Shown: positions 1 to 5,469 of the stretch, piece after piece | Layout: every line of letters begins with the position of its first letter | Position numbering within the stretch: position 1 is the stretch's first letter | NCBI GenBank assembly: GCA_903882765.1 | Contig: CAIRYE010000051.1 | Span: 1 to 5,469 of the forward strand | Direction of reading: 5' to 3' | Source: an uncultured Anaerolineae bacterium | GTDB taxonomy: Bacteria; Chloroflexota; Anaerolineae; Anaerolineales; Villigracilaceae | DNA: 5,469 bases | Program-made: the position numbers and the translations under genes | The notes under the pieces: generated by a model | Databases searched by the model: none | Told to the model about the DNA's origin: nothing | What the model saw: only the letters and a program-made list of their open reading frames with translations

Positions 1-2
1 CA

Positions 3-74
3 AATAGTACCCTATCCAACATTAAACCGTCTATAATGATTCGAAATGAATATGTTAAATATTTTTTCGATTAA
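3..74 (+). CDS. possible 3' end of an upstream gene (partial, unidentified)
   Basis: One frame is open from the left edge to a TAA at 72-74, giving about 23 codons that end in residues reading NEYVKYFFD. It lies in the same frame as the next gene but is separated from it by that TAA and a TAG at 78-80. It could be the C-terminus of a gene starting outside the window. A frame this short stays open by chance fairly often, and another frame is open to a TAA at 34-36. I recognise no motif. It would give a 33-nt gap to the first glycosyltransferase. The main support is that it is co-directional and closely spaced. Confidence 0.2.
   Translation, partial: NSTLSNIKPSIMIRNEYVKYFFD
32..37 (+). promoter_or_regulatory. 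candidate -10 promoter element
   Basis: A perfect TATAAT hexamer lies about 70 nt upstream of the first glycosyltransferase start. No good TTGACA-like -35 box is found at 16-18 nt spacing, and there is no TGn extension. In DNA this AT-rich a chance match is likely. If real, it would start transcription near position 44 and give a leader of about 60 nt containing a T9 tract (81-89). Confidence 0.22.
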
Positions 75-107
75 TTATAGTTTTTTTTTAAGGTTCTTCA
101 ATACTGG

Positions 108-1646
108 ATGAAGATTAGCATACCTCTAATAACGCTAGATGAGAGTATGAGAGAAAAATTGTTTTTGCTCTCATGTTTTGCCATTGGCATTTTCCTGAGA
201 TTAGCTAACCTCGATAATTTTCCGCCTCAAATTGACGAGTACTCGCACACTCATGCCGCCATTCAACTGATCAAAGGTCAATCGATCAGTTATTTCAGGG
301 CGTTGATCACAGTAACGATTCCGGTTTTTCTCTCATTTAAAGTCTTCGGTATCTCAGTGTTTTCGGCTCGCTTGCCAATGATCTTCCTCAACATGGCGGC
401 TATTTTTCCTCTGTACAACCTAAGCAAAAAAATCCATCCGTCGGTTGGATACATCGCTGTATTGCTATATCTCGTTAATCCTTGGATCATTGCTTCGGCT
501 CAACTAGTACGAGAGTATGCAGTCATACCAATATTCATTTTTATCACGTTAGATCTGCTCTCAACGCTCATTCTTGAGTACTCATCGTCCAAAGCTTTCC
601 CCAACGAAAAATATTGGTTGTTCCTACCTCTTTTTACCCTTATGTTTTATTTTCCGCTGTTTGATAGGTCGTCGATCATTAGCATAATCATGGGTATTTT
701 TATCGCCTTTTTTATTTTGGGGTACATTCACCTATGCCTAACTAAAAATTTGAGTATAAAAATTAAGATCAATGTTTTTCTTTTTTCATTACTAGGTCTT
801 GGTATAACCCTAGTGGAAACCGGAAAGTTTAAACATTTAATAAAAACTGGTTCGTTTGGAGAATATCCCACATTCCAATTTATTGAAGCGCTGTTCAATA
901 ATAAATTCCAAAATTGGAATTATTTCTTACCACAGATCGGAGTTGTATTTTTACTAACAACCTTAGTTCTCTTTGTTCGGTCCCTACTTAATTTTAAAGA
1001 TCCACGCCAAAACGTTCTCTTTCTCATCAGCCTTTCAACCATTTTTGTAATCGGTTATTTATCGCTATTTATCTTCAATGGGAAACTTGACCCACGCCTT
1101 CGCTATGGTGTTTTACTCACATACCATATTCTCCCCATTGTCGCGTCTAGTTACTATTGGATCCAATCCATCATTTTGAAACAGATTGGGGATCAAAGAC
1201 TTCGGTTTGTCATTATCATTTTGTTTTTTTGCCTCTTTTGGATCAATTACCCATCTCTTGAAAAGTTGTATACCTTTGAAGGAGGGTCGAGTCATTTCCT
1301 AACCAACAATCATCATTACATCGCCAAACCCGCCTACCGTTATTTGTCAAAACGCATGGAAGCCAACGAACCCTTGTTGTCCAACTCTTTTTATTGGTTT
1401 AATGAGCTGAATGGAAATGGTATGAGGGATCCGATCTATATTAATTTCAATCAGATCAATGAAATGCATATGGACATTAGCCAAGTACTTGACCCTTATG
1501 AACATGGTTGGGTTGCTTTATACGAAGGCGCATATCCGCAGGATAATGGATTCCCCCTACATGATTTTGTTTCTGGGTCAAAAGTTTTTGAATACCTGGG
1601 GAGTAAAGGCGATGTGTTTATTTGGAGATGGAGTACGATCGAATGA
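108..1646 (+). CDS. GT-C family membrane glycosyltransferase (PMT/ArnT-like), paralog A
   Basis: This is a 512-residue integral membrane protein with about 12 hydrophobic helices, roughly at 17-35, 66-84, 88-105, 113-133, 137-155, 168-185, 188-212, 219-236, 274-295, 303-324, 332-353 and 365-384. It ends in a ~125-residue hydrophilic domain. After helix 1 comes PPQIDEYSHTHAA, with D43-E44 at the place of the acidic pair in the first outer loop of GT-C enzymes, where the Asp is the expected catalytic base. SARLP (86-90), VREYA (134-138) and FDRSS (185-189) also fit the PMT_2/GT39-like pattern. Such enzymes take a sugar from a polyprenyl-phosphate carrier and transfer it outside the membrane; donor and acceptor cannot be read here. 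The start is uncertain: ATG108 has only AAGG at 90-93, 14 nt away, and M14 (ATG147), just before helix 1, is an alternative with no better site. It ends TGA, overlapped by the next start. Paralog B is over half identical by eye through the N-terminal block but has ~140 more residues at its N-terminus. Confidence 0.85.
   Translation: MKISIPLITLDESMREKLFLLSCFAIGIFLRLANLDNFPPQIDEYSHTHAAIQLIKGQSISYFRALITVTIPVFLSFKVFGISVFSARLPMIFLNMAAIFPLYNLSKKIHPSVGYIAVLLYLVNPWIIASAQLVREYAVIPIFIFITLDLLSTLILEYSSSKAFPNEKYWLFLPLFTLMFYFPLFDRSSIISIIMGIFIAFFILGYIHLCLTKNLSIKIKINVFLFSLLGLGITLVETGKFKHLIKTGSFGEYPTFQFIEALFNNKFQNWNYFLPQIGVVFLLTTLVLFVRSLLNFKDPRQNVLFLISLSTIFVIGYLSLFIFNGKLDPRLRYGVLLTYHILPIVASSYYWIQSIILKQIGDQRLRFVIIILFFCLFWINYPSLEKLYTFEGGSSHFLTNNHHYIAKPAYRYLSKRMEANEPLLSNSFYWFNELNGNGMRDPIYINFNQINEMHMDISQVLDPYEHGWVALYEGAYPQDNGFPLHDFVSGSKVFEYLGSKGDVFIWRWSTIE
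1624..1633 (+). promoter_or_regulatory. ribosome binding site for the 32-residue ORF
   Basis: Two GGAG cores (1624-1627 and 1630-1633) lie inside the last codons of paralog A. The second sits 9 nt before ATG1643, which is good Shine-Dalgarno spacing. It is stronger than anything upstream of either glycosyltransferase, and it is the main reason to take the small ORF seriously. The bases also encode Trp and Arg of paralog A, so coincidence is possible. Confidence 0.45.
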
Positions 1647-1741
1647 AGTGTACGGGGAATAAAAACAAACACTATATCCAACAACTCATCTTCTTCGTTA
1701 TCTGTTTTTTCCAATTTATGTTCGAAAGGTCAGAGCCGTAA
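1643..1741 (+). CDS. small membrane peptide, 32 residues, hypothetical (possible coupling ORF)
   Basis: This is a 32-codon ORF ending in TAA. Its ATG overlaps the TGA of paralog A as ATGA (1643-1646). Its TAA (1739-1741) ends 1 nt before the GTG of paralog B, so it fills the gap between the two genes exactly. GGAG 9 nt upstream is a good ribosome site. The peptide has a basic, polar N-terminus (K2, K7, K9, H10), a hydrophobic stretch Y11-F27 with core LIFFVICFF, and an acidic tail ending ERSEP. This would suit a single short membrane segment with the N-terminus inside. I recognise no family. It could be a real small membrane protein, a leader whose translation carries ribosomes to the weak GTG start of paralog B, or a chance open frame. 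The arrangement favours coupling; existence of the product is unproven. Confidence 0.4.
   Translation: MKCTGNKNKHYIQQLIFFVICFFQFMFERSEP
1725..1729 (+). promoter_or_regulatory. weak ribosome binding site for paralog B
   Basis: AAAGG lies 13 nt before GTG1743, further than usual, and a weaker AGAG (1732-1735) lies 7 nt before it. Both fall inside the small ORF. A weak site plus a non-ATG start fits expression helped by ribosomes ending at TAA 1739-1741. The frame has no ATG, GTG or TTG between the TGA at 1644 and 1743, and the first in-frame ATG is residue 79, so GTG1743 is the best start. Confidence 0.35.
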
Positions 1742-1742
1742 A

Positions 1743-3698
1743 GTGATTCTAAAAAAAGTTCCAATCCCTTTGTTTTTATTGATCTTATCAACCGTAATCA
1801 TCAGTCTATTGATCCTTTTCCAGGAATATTTATCGTTACCAACTAATTTATTTGGTTACAGAAATCAAATTGTTTTTGTTTTATTTTTTGAGATTTGTTT
1901 AATTCGTTCATTGATCCAGGTTTTTCCCAATGAACAATATAAATTCACATTTTCATCGGCGCAAGCAATTTTGTTTATGTTTTCTAATGTCGTACTGGTC
2001 GGATTTTATTCACTTTTCATTTTCACTGATTCGAATCAGCGATCCTTTTTTCTATTTGAACCTATCCAACTGTTCATTTTTTACTTTCTGCTAGCAATCC
2101 TTTTGATCCAAATTCCACTCAACTCTGATACTCCATTTTTTCAATTTACCTCACCCATTCTAAATAGTACGGAATCCTTGTTAGATTCAATAAGATTTAA
2201 ATGGATATTCTTGGCGGTAGTGTTTGTCATTGGTTCAATTTTGAGGTTGATCAATCTTGATAAATTTCCTCCACAAGTGGATGAATATACCCATACTCAT
2301 GCTGCTTATCTTTTATTGAACGGTTTACCAAGCGACTATACACGAGGGTTTCTAACCGTTACGATTCCAATTTTGTTGTCCTTCAAACTCGTGGGCGTGA
2401 GTCTATTAACAGCCAGAATACCGATGGCGATCTTGAACATGGTCGCCATTTTTCCCTTATTCAATCTTGGAAAAAAAATCAATCCGATCGTGGCAATGGC
2501 TTCGGTGTTGTTGTTCACCGTCAATCCCTTGATCATAGCGCTGGCTAGAAACGTTCGGGAATATGCCATCGTTCCAATTTTTATCTTCTTTACGCTTGAT
2601 CTTCTAACTGGTTTCGCCGTTGAATTTGAACCAAAGAAAGAATTCTTCATTAAAAATAAATGGAAATTACTTTGGGCTATTCTATTACTGGTTTACTTTC
2701 CAATTTTTGACCGTTCTTCGGTAATCAGCGTGATCATGATCAATTACGTCGCCTTTATCGGGTTAGCGGGCCTGTTGATTCTCGCAAATCGATCGATAGC
2801 AATTAGAAAAAAAATTGCTGGCTTATTTATATCCATTGTCAGTTTAGTAGCTGCTTTGATCAGCTCACATCGACTCTATTATTTTATAAAAACGGGAAAT
2901 TTAATTGAATACCCCACAATAAAATTTTTTGACTCTCTTGTAAACAATCCGGATCGAAATTGGAATTCATTTTTCCCTCAGATCGGTTACTTGTTCTTCG
3001 CGATAACAATTATATTGCTCATCAAATCGATGATGAACGTACAAGAAAAACAAGGAAAAGTCCTCTTCCTACTGACTACTACCTTTGCGCTTGTTTTTAC
3101 CTATATGTCGCTATTTATGTTTTCGTTTAAGGTCATACCAAGAATACGTTATGGTGTTGTGATCGTTTTTCATTTAGTACCGATAGCGGCCATCTTGTTT
3201 TATTGGGTGTATAAAAACCTGATCCGTTCGACCCAGAATAAGTCGTTACAGGTTTTTGTATTCTCCCTTATCTTCTTTACCTTTTGTACCAATTATCAAT
3301 CGATACAACGCATCTTCACATTTGAAGGCGGAGAAAACCATTTTGTGACCAGCATACCGCATTATTCCGCGCAACCGGCTTATGAGTATCTTGCCAAAAA
3401 TATGGCTGTAAATGAAGTATTCCTTTCCAATAGTTTCTATCGTTACAATGAATTGAACGGAAACCAGATCAGAGATCCGTTGATCTTATCTTATCGCCCA
3501 TTGATTGTGAAACAAAAATTAAGCTTGGAAACAGTGATCGATCCCTATCCAACCGGATGGGTTGCGGTATATAAAGACGCTAACCCTCTGACTTATGGCT
3601 TTCTAGCGAATGATTTTTCTGTTGGAAATAAATTTATGAAATTTCACGGAAAAATTGGTGATGTATTTATCTGGCACTGGAAAACAATCACTGAATAA
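1743..3698 (+). CDS. GT-C family membrane glycosyltransferase with extra N-terminal membrane region, paralog B
   Basis: This is a 651-residue multi-pass membrane protein starting at GTG. Residues 1-150 hold about four hydrophobic helices (near 7-26, 42-61, 74-95, 103-126) that have no counterpart in paralog A. From about residue 150 it follows paralog A to the end, with PPQVDEYTHTHAA carrying the D180-E181 acidic pair after the helix at 154-171. TARIP (223-227), VREYA (271-275) and FDRSS (322-326) follow, then about 11 more helices. The hydrophilic C-terminal part (from about 525) shares with A the blocks TFEGG, LSNSFY, NELNGN, RDP, DPY..GWVA and GDVFIW.W. The expected role is transfer of a sugar from a polyprenyl-phosphate donor to an extracytoplasmic acceptor; neither substrate can be read. 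The extra helices might set partner or acceptor choice, or be remnants of a fusion. It ends TAA 12 nt before a strong hairpin, so it is the last gene of its unit. Confidence 0.87.
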   Translation: MILKKVPIPLFLLILSTVIISLLILFQEYLSLPTNLFGYRNQIVFVLFFEICLIRSLIQVFPNEQYKFTFSSAQAILFMFSNVVLVGFYSLFIFTDSNQRSFFLFEPIQLFIFYFLLAILLIQIPLNSDTPFFQFTSPILNSTESLLDSIRFKWIFLAVVFVIGSILRLINLDKFPPQVDEYTHTHAAYLLLNGLPSDYTRGFLTVTIPILLSFKLVGVSLLTARIPMAILNMVAIFPLFNLGKKINPIVAMASVLLFTVNPLIIALARNVREYAIVPIFIFFTLDLLTGFAVEFEPKKEFFIKNKWKLLWAILLLVYFPIFDRSSVISVIMINYVAFIGLAGLLILANRSIAIRKKIAGLFISIVSLVAALISSHRLYYFIKTGNLIEYPTIKFFDSLVNNPDRNWNSFFPQIGYLFFAITIILLIKSMMNVQEKQGKVLFLLTTTFALVFTYMSLFMFSFKVIPRIRYGVVIVFHLVPIAAILFYWVYKNLIRSTQNKSLQVFVFSLIFFTFCTNYQSIQRIFTFEGGENHFVTSIPHYSAQPAYEYLAKNMAVNEVFLSNSFYRYNELNGNQIRDPLILSYRPLIVKQKLSLETVIDPYPTGWVAVYKDANPLTYGFLANDFSVGNKFMKFHGKIGDVFIWHWKTITE

Positions 3699-3709
3699 AC
3701 TATTGGAAC

Positions 3710-3740
3710 AAAAAACGCCACATTGTAAGCGGCGTTTTTT
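3710..3740. terminator. bidirectional rho-independent terminator between convergent genes
   Basis: A perfect 10-bp inverted repeat, AAAAAACGCC (3710-3719) and GGCGTTTTTT (3731-3740), flanks an 11-nt loop. Read on + it gives a GC stem followed by T6 right after the paralog B stop. Read on - it gives the same stem and T6 after the ilvE stop (3747-3749). It occupies nearly all of the 48-nt gap between the convergent genes and should end both transcripts. The GC part of the stem is only 4 bp, so the A/T pairs must help to hold it. Confidence 0.85.
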
Positions 3741-3746
3741 GTTGTT

Positions 3747-4667
3747 TTATTTTACTGGTGTACACCAAGAAGCATACCTTGGATCGTTCCCACGGATGGC
3801 TTCGTGGAAGACTTTTTGTATCTTGGAGGTGATGGGTCCTGATTTTCCGCTGCCGATGGTTCTAAAATCGATCTCACATAAACCTATCACTTCAGCCGCT
3901 GTGCCGCAAACAAATACCTCATCTGCCTTGTAGAGCTGATCTCGGCTGAGTGCCTGTTCTTTTATTTCATATCCTAGATCATTGGCGATCTTGGCGATGG
4001 AATAGCGGGTGATGCCTTCCAGCACTGGGGCGGTCGCCGGGGTGTAGATAACACCTTTGTTCACCACGAAGATATTCTCGCCGGTGCACTCAGCAACATA
4101 ACCTTGAGGATCAAGTAGGATAGCTTCATCAAAACCAAGCCGAACAGATTCTGTTTTGGCAAGAAAGCTGTTGTTGTAATTGCCGGCAACCTTCGATTTG
4201 GTCATATTCACATTTACATGGTGACGGGTGAAGGAGGAAATATTTGCCCGGATCCCTTTATCGAGGGTATCTTGTCCAAAATAATTGTTCCATTCCCAAG
4301 CAGCGATGCCAAGGGAACCTTGTCCAAGATCCACATTCAGATTCCAGCCGCCATCGGTGAGGTAAAGTAACGGGCGAATATAACAATCGCCAAAGCCATT
4401 GGCCTTTACCACGTCAATACACCCTTGGTAGATATCCTTGGGGGTCCATTTTAAATTTCTGAAACCTACAATTTCGGCAGACTCGATCAGCCGTTCGGAG
4501 TGCTCTTGCAAGCGAAATATAGACGCTCCGGCATCCGTTTTATAGGATCGAATCCCTTCAAATAAGGCCATTCCGTAATGTAATGCGGGGGTAAGGAAGT
4601 GCAGGGTCGCTTTTTCAAAATCAACGAGCTCGCCATTCATCCAAACGTATTTAGATTCCATTCCCAT
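3747..4667 (-). CDS. ilvE: branched-chain amino acid aminotransferase
   Basis: This is a complete 306-residue fold type IV PLP aminotransferase (EC 2.6.1.42), close to the ~309 residues of E. coli IlvE. It swaps amino groups between glutamate and the 2-oxo acids of Leu, Ile and Val in the cytoplasm. Visible signatures are LHYGMALFEGIR (29-40), HSERL with R59 near the PLP phosphate site, YIRPL with R98, the catalytic lysine K159 in SKVAGNY, and ECTGEN with E193 facing the pyridine nitrogen. GITR (218-221), ADEVFVCGTAAE (248-259) and GPIT (277-280) follow. K159 and E193 fall at the numbers I know for E. coli. ATG4667 is preceded by AAAGGA 9 nt upstream; a second ATG (M3) is less well spaced. 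It lies 18 nt downstream of leuB, with its ribosome site in that gap, so it should be co-transcribed. D-amino acid transaminase and aminodeoxychorismate lyase are relatives, but the length and the EGIR and GTAAE blocks favour IlvE. Confidence 0.95.
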   Translation of the reverse strand: MGMESKYVWMNGELVDFEKATLHFLTPALHYGMALFEGIRSYKTDAGASIFRLQEHSERLIESAEIVGFRNLKWTPKDIYQGCIDVVKANGFGDCYIRPLLYLTDGGWNLNVDLGQGSLGIAAWEWNNYFGQDTLDKGIRANISSFTRHHVNVNMTKSKVAGNYNNSFLAKTESVRLGFDEAILLDPQGYVAECTGENIFVVNKGVIYTPATAPVLEGITRYSIAKIANDLGYEIKEQALSRDQLYKADEVFVCGTAAEVIGLCEIDFRTIGSGKSGPITSKIQKVFHEAIRGNDPRYASWCTPVK

Positions 4668-4676
4668 CGGTCACCA

Positions 4677-4682
4677 TCCTTT
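4677..4682 (-). promoter_or_regulatory. ribosome binding site of ilvE
   Basis: On the minus strand AAAGGA sits 9 nt before ATG4667, within the 18-nt gap after the leuB stop (TGA, 4686-4688). It is a canonical Shine-Dalgarno site and supports M1 over M3 as the start. There is no room for a separate promoter in the gap, which supports a leuB-ilvE operon. Confidence 0.7.
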
Positions 4683-4685
4683 ATT

Positions 4686-5469
4686 TCAATTATTTTGAAT
4701 ATTACCCAAGATGACATCTGTCATTTGCTTTGTGTTTAATTTTCCACCTATATCCGTGGTGCGAGCCCCGGAGGTGATGGCTTGGTCTACCGCCTTTTCG
4801 ATGCTTTCAGCTTCGCTATTCAATTTTAAGGAATATCGGAACAATAGAGCGAGGGACAAGATAGTTCCAATGGGGTTGGCAATGCCCTTACCAGCGATAT
4901 CGGGAGCGGAGCCGTGAATGGGCTCGTATAAACCTGGCCCACTTGAACCTAAACTAGCGGAAGGGAGCATACCCATTGATCCAGCTAAAACAGAGGCTTC
5001 GTCCGTAAGAATATCGCCAAACATATTCTCGGTTACGACTACATCCAAATAGGCCGGTCCGGTCACCAAGCGCATTGCTGCAGTATCTACTAAAATGTGC
5101 TCCAGTTCAATTTCAGAATTCTTTTTACCGATCTCAACGGTGATCTGGCGCCATAATCGAGAAGATTCAAGCACGTTCGCTTTATCCACCGAAGTCACTT
5201 TTTTCTTGCGGCCCTTCGCCATTTCGAAGGCAAGCTCTACTACACGTTTGATCTCGTAGTCGTAATACTCCATGGTATCCACGGCGCGTTCACGGCCGTC
5301 TTTCACATCGCGGCCCTTTGGCCAGCCGAAGTAAAGACCGCCGGTTAACTCTCGGATCACCAGCATATCTACGCCAACCAGCTTCTCCTTTTTGATAGGG
5401 GAGAAATCAAATAGATCGGGATGAACTTTTACCGGGCGAAGGTTGGCAAAAACGCCCAATCCTTTTCGC
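4686..5469 (-). CDS. leuB: 3-isopropylmalate dehydrogenase (5' end outside window)
   Basis: This gene is cut by the right edge: about 260 codons of a usual ~355 are visible, so the first ~95-100 are missing. The frame runs to the edge, reading RKGLGVFANLRPVKVHP, so the TTG at 5459 is an internal Leu and not a start. LeuB oxidises 3-isopropylmalate with NAD+ and a divalent metal, and the product decarboxylates to 4-methyl-2-oxopentanoate. Diagnostic blocks are NLRPVKVHP, RELTGGLYFGWPKG with the substrate-binding Arg and the active-site Tyr, and SVDKANVLESS with the catalytic Lys. The metal-site aspartates follow in VDTAAM and GDILTDEAS, then GMLPSASLG and the NAD loop YEPIHGSAPDIAGKGIANP. The RELTGG and VDKANVL blocks distinguish it from isocitrate and tartrate dehydrogenases. 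It is followed 18 nt later by ilvE, which uses its product, so the last two leucine steps sit together. Any promoter or leader lies beyond the window. Confidence 0.96.
   Translation of the reverse strand, partial: RKGLGVFANLRPVKVHPDLFDFSPIKKEKLVGVDMLVIRELTGGLYFGWPKGRDVKDGRERAVDTMEYYDYEIKRVVELAFEMAKGRKKKVTSVDKANVLESSRLWRQITVEIGKKNSEIELEHILVDTAAMRLVTGPAYLDVVVTENMFGDILTDEASVLAGSMGMLPSASLGSSGPGLYEPIHGSAPDIAGKGIANPIGTILSLALLFRYSLKLNSEAESIEKAVDQAITSGARTTDIGGKLNTKQMTDVILGNIQNN

Larger units (their letters stand above)
108..3698 (+). repeat. diverged tandem gene duplication (paralogs A and B)
   Basis: Codons for residues ~14-512 of the first gene and ~150-651 of the second encode proteins that align from helix 1 to the last residues. 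Shared blocks appear in the same order and spacing: PPQ-DEY-HTHAA, LSFK, LNM-AIFPL, VREYA, PIFIF-TLDLL, FDRSS, IKTG, EYPT, TFEGG, LSNSFY and GDVFIW. Over about 120 residues around the DEY motif more than half are identical by eye. The duplication is old: the DNA has diverged well beyond recent-copy levels, and the N-termini differ. Confidence 0.85.

Noticed and set aside
2..10. AAATAGTAC shared with 2162-2170, both reading NST in the coding frame, as a possible remnant of the missing N-terminal region of paralog A
   Set aside because: The spacing to the DEY motif differs (about 77 versus 39 codons), there are two stops between it and paralog A, and the match does not extend. Nine bases in AT-rich DNA is chance.
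41..89. Hairpin TCGAAA (41-46) / TTTCGA (65-70) followed by T9 as a terminator of an upstream gene
   Set aside because: The stem is short and AT-rich, the loop is 18 nt, and the T tract starts 10 nt after the stem, so it is not a convincing terminator.
290..490. Minus-strand ORF inside paralog A, with a similar minus-strand ORF at 2336-2650 inside paralog B
   Set aside because: The two antisense products resemble each other (for example GIVTV in both), but only because the sense strands are homologous. Neither has gene-like features.
1113..1714. Other-frame ORFs at 1113-1295 (-), 1459-1662 (+) and 1496-1714 (-)
   Set aside because: They lie across the conserved coding part or end of paralog A and have no recognisable domain; they are shadows.
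1643..1745. Sequencing frameshift joining the small ORF to paralog B as one longer protein
   Set aside because: Cannot be excluded, but paralog B already begins with a typical basic residue pair and membrane helix, and the overlap and spacing are neat without an error.
3655..3933. Plus-strand ORF running from the end of paralog B through the terminator into ilvE
   Set aside because: It crosses a strong terminator and is antisense to the conserved C-terminus of ilvE.
4711..4917. Plus-strand ORF antisense to leuB
   Set aside because: The leuB protein is clearly conserved here; the opposite frame is a by-product.
5457..5459. TTG as the start of leuB
   Set aside because: The conserved dehydrogenase sequence continues upstream to the window edge (RKGLGVF), and a LeuB starting here would lack its first ~100 residues.

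Overview
The window holds four recognisable genes and one probable small ORF, in two convergent blocks that meet at a shared terminator around 3710-3740. The left block (+ strand, about 108-3698) encodes two related multi-pass membrane proteins of the GT-C glycosyltransferase type (PMT/ArnT-like). They are tandem paralogs that align almost end to end. The second carries an extra N-terminal region of about 150 residues with roughly four membrane segments. Between them is a 32-codon ORF with a good ribosome binding site. Its start overlaps the first gene's stop (ATGA), and its stop lies 1 nt before the GTG start of the second gene, so the three reading frames look translationally coupled.

The right block (- strand, 5469 down to 3747) is a leucine-biosynthesis pair. 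The first gene is leuB (3-isopropylmalate dehydrogenase), whose first ~95-100 codons lie beyond the right edge. Eighteen nt downstream is a complete ilvE (branched-chain aminotransferase). LeuB makes 4-methyl-2-oxopentanoate and IlvE aminates it to L-leucine, so the pair encodes the last two steps of the pathway and is almost certainly one operon.

The organism is a bacterium using the standard code: TGA and TAA both act as stops, TGG is Trp, and AGGA/GGAG-type Shine-Dalgarno sites are present. Membrane GT-C enzymes in tandem and the style of the IlvE protein give a weak impression of Chloroflexota (Anaerolineae-like), but nothing here is diagnostic. The glycosyltransferase block is visibly more AT-rich than the leuB-ilvE block. 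Part of this comes from T-rich codons for membrane residues, but it also fits a surface-glycan cassette with a separate history.

The two blocks have no evident functional link. The left one probably moves sugars from a lipid-phosphate carrier onto an extracytoplasmic acceptor (substrates unknown), and the right one is housekeeping metabolism. I see no tRNA, rRNA, CRISPR array, insertion sequence or riboswitch. The most interesting part is the 1624-1745 junction and the paralog pair with its asymmetric N-termini. I found no evidence for a wholly new system.
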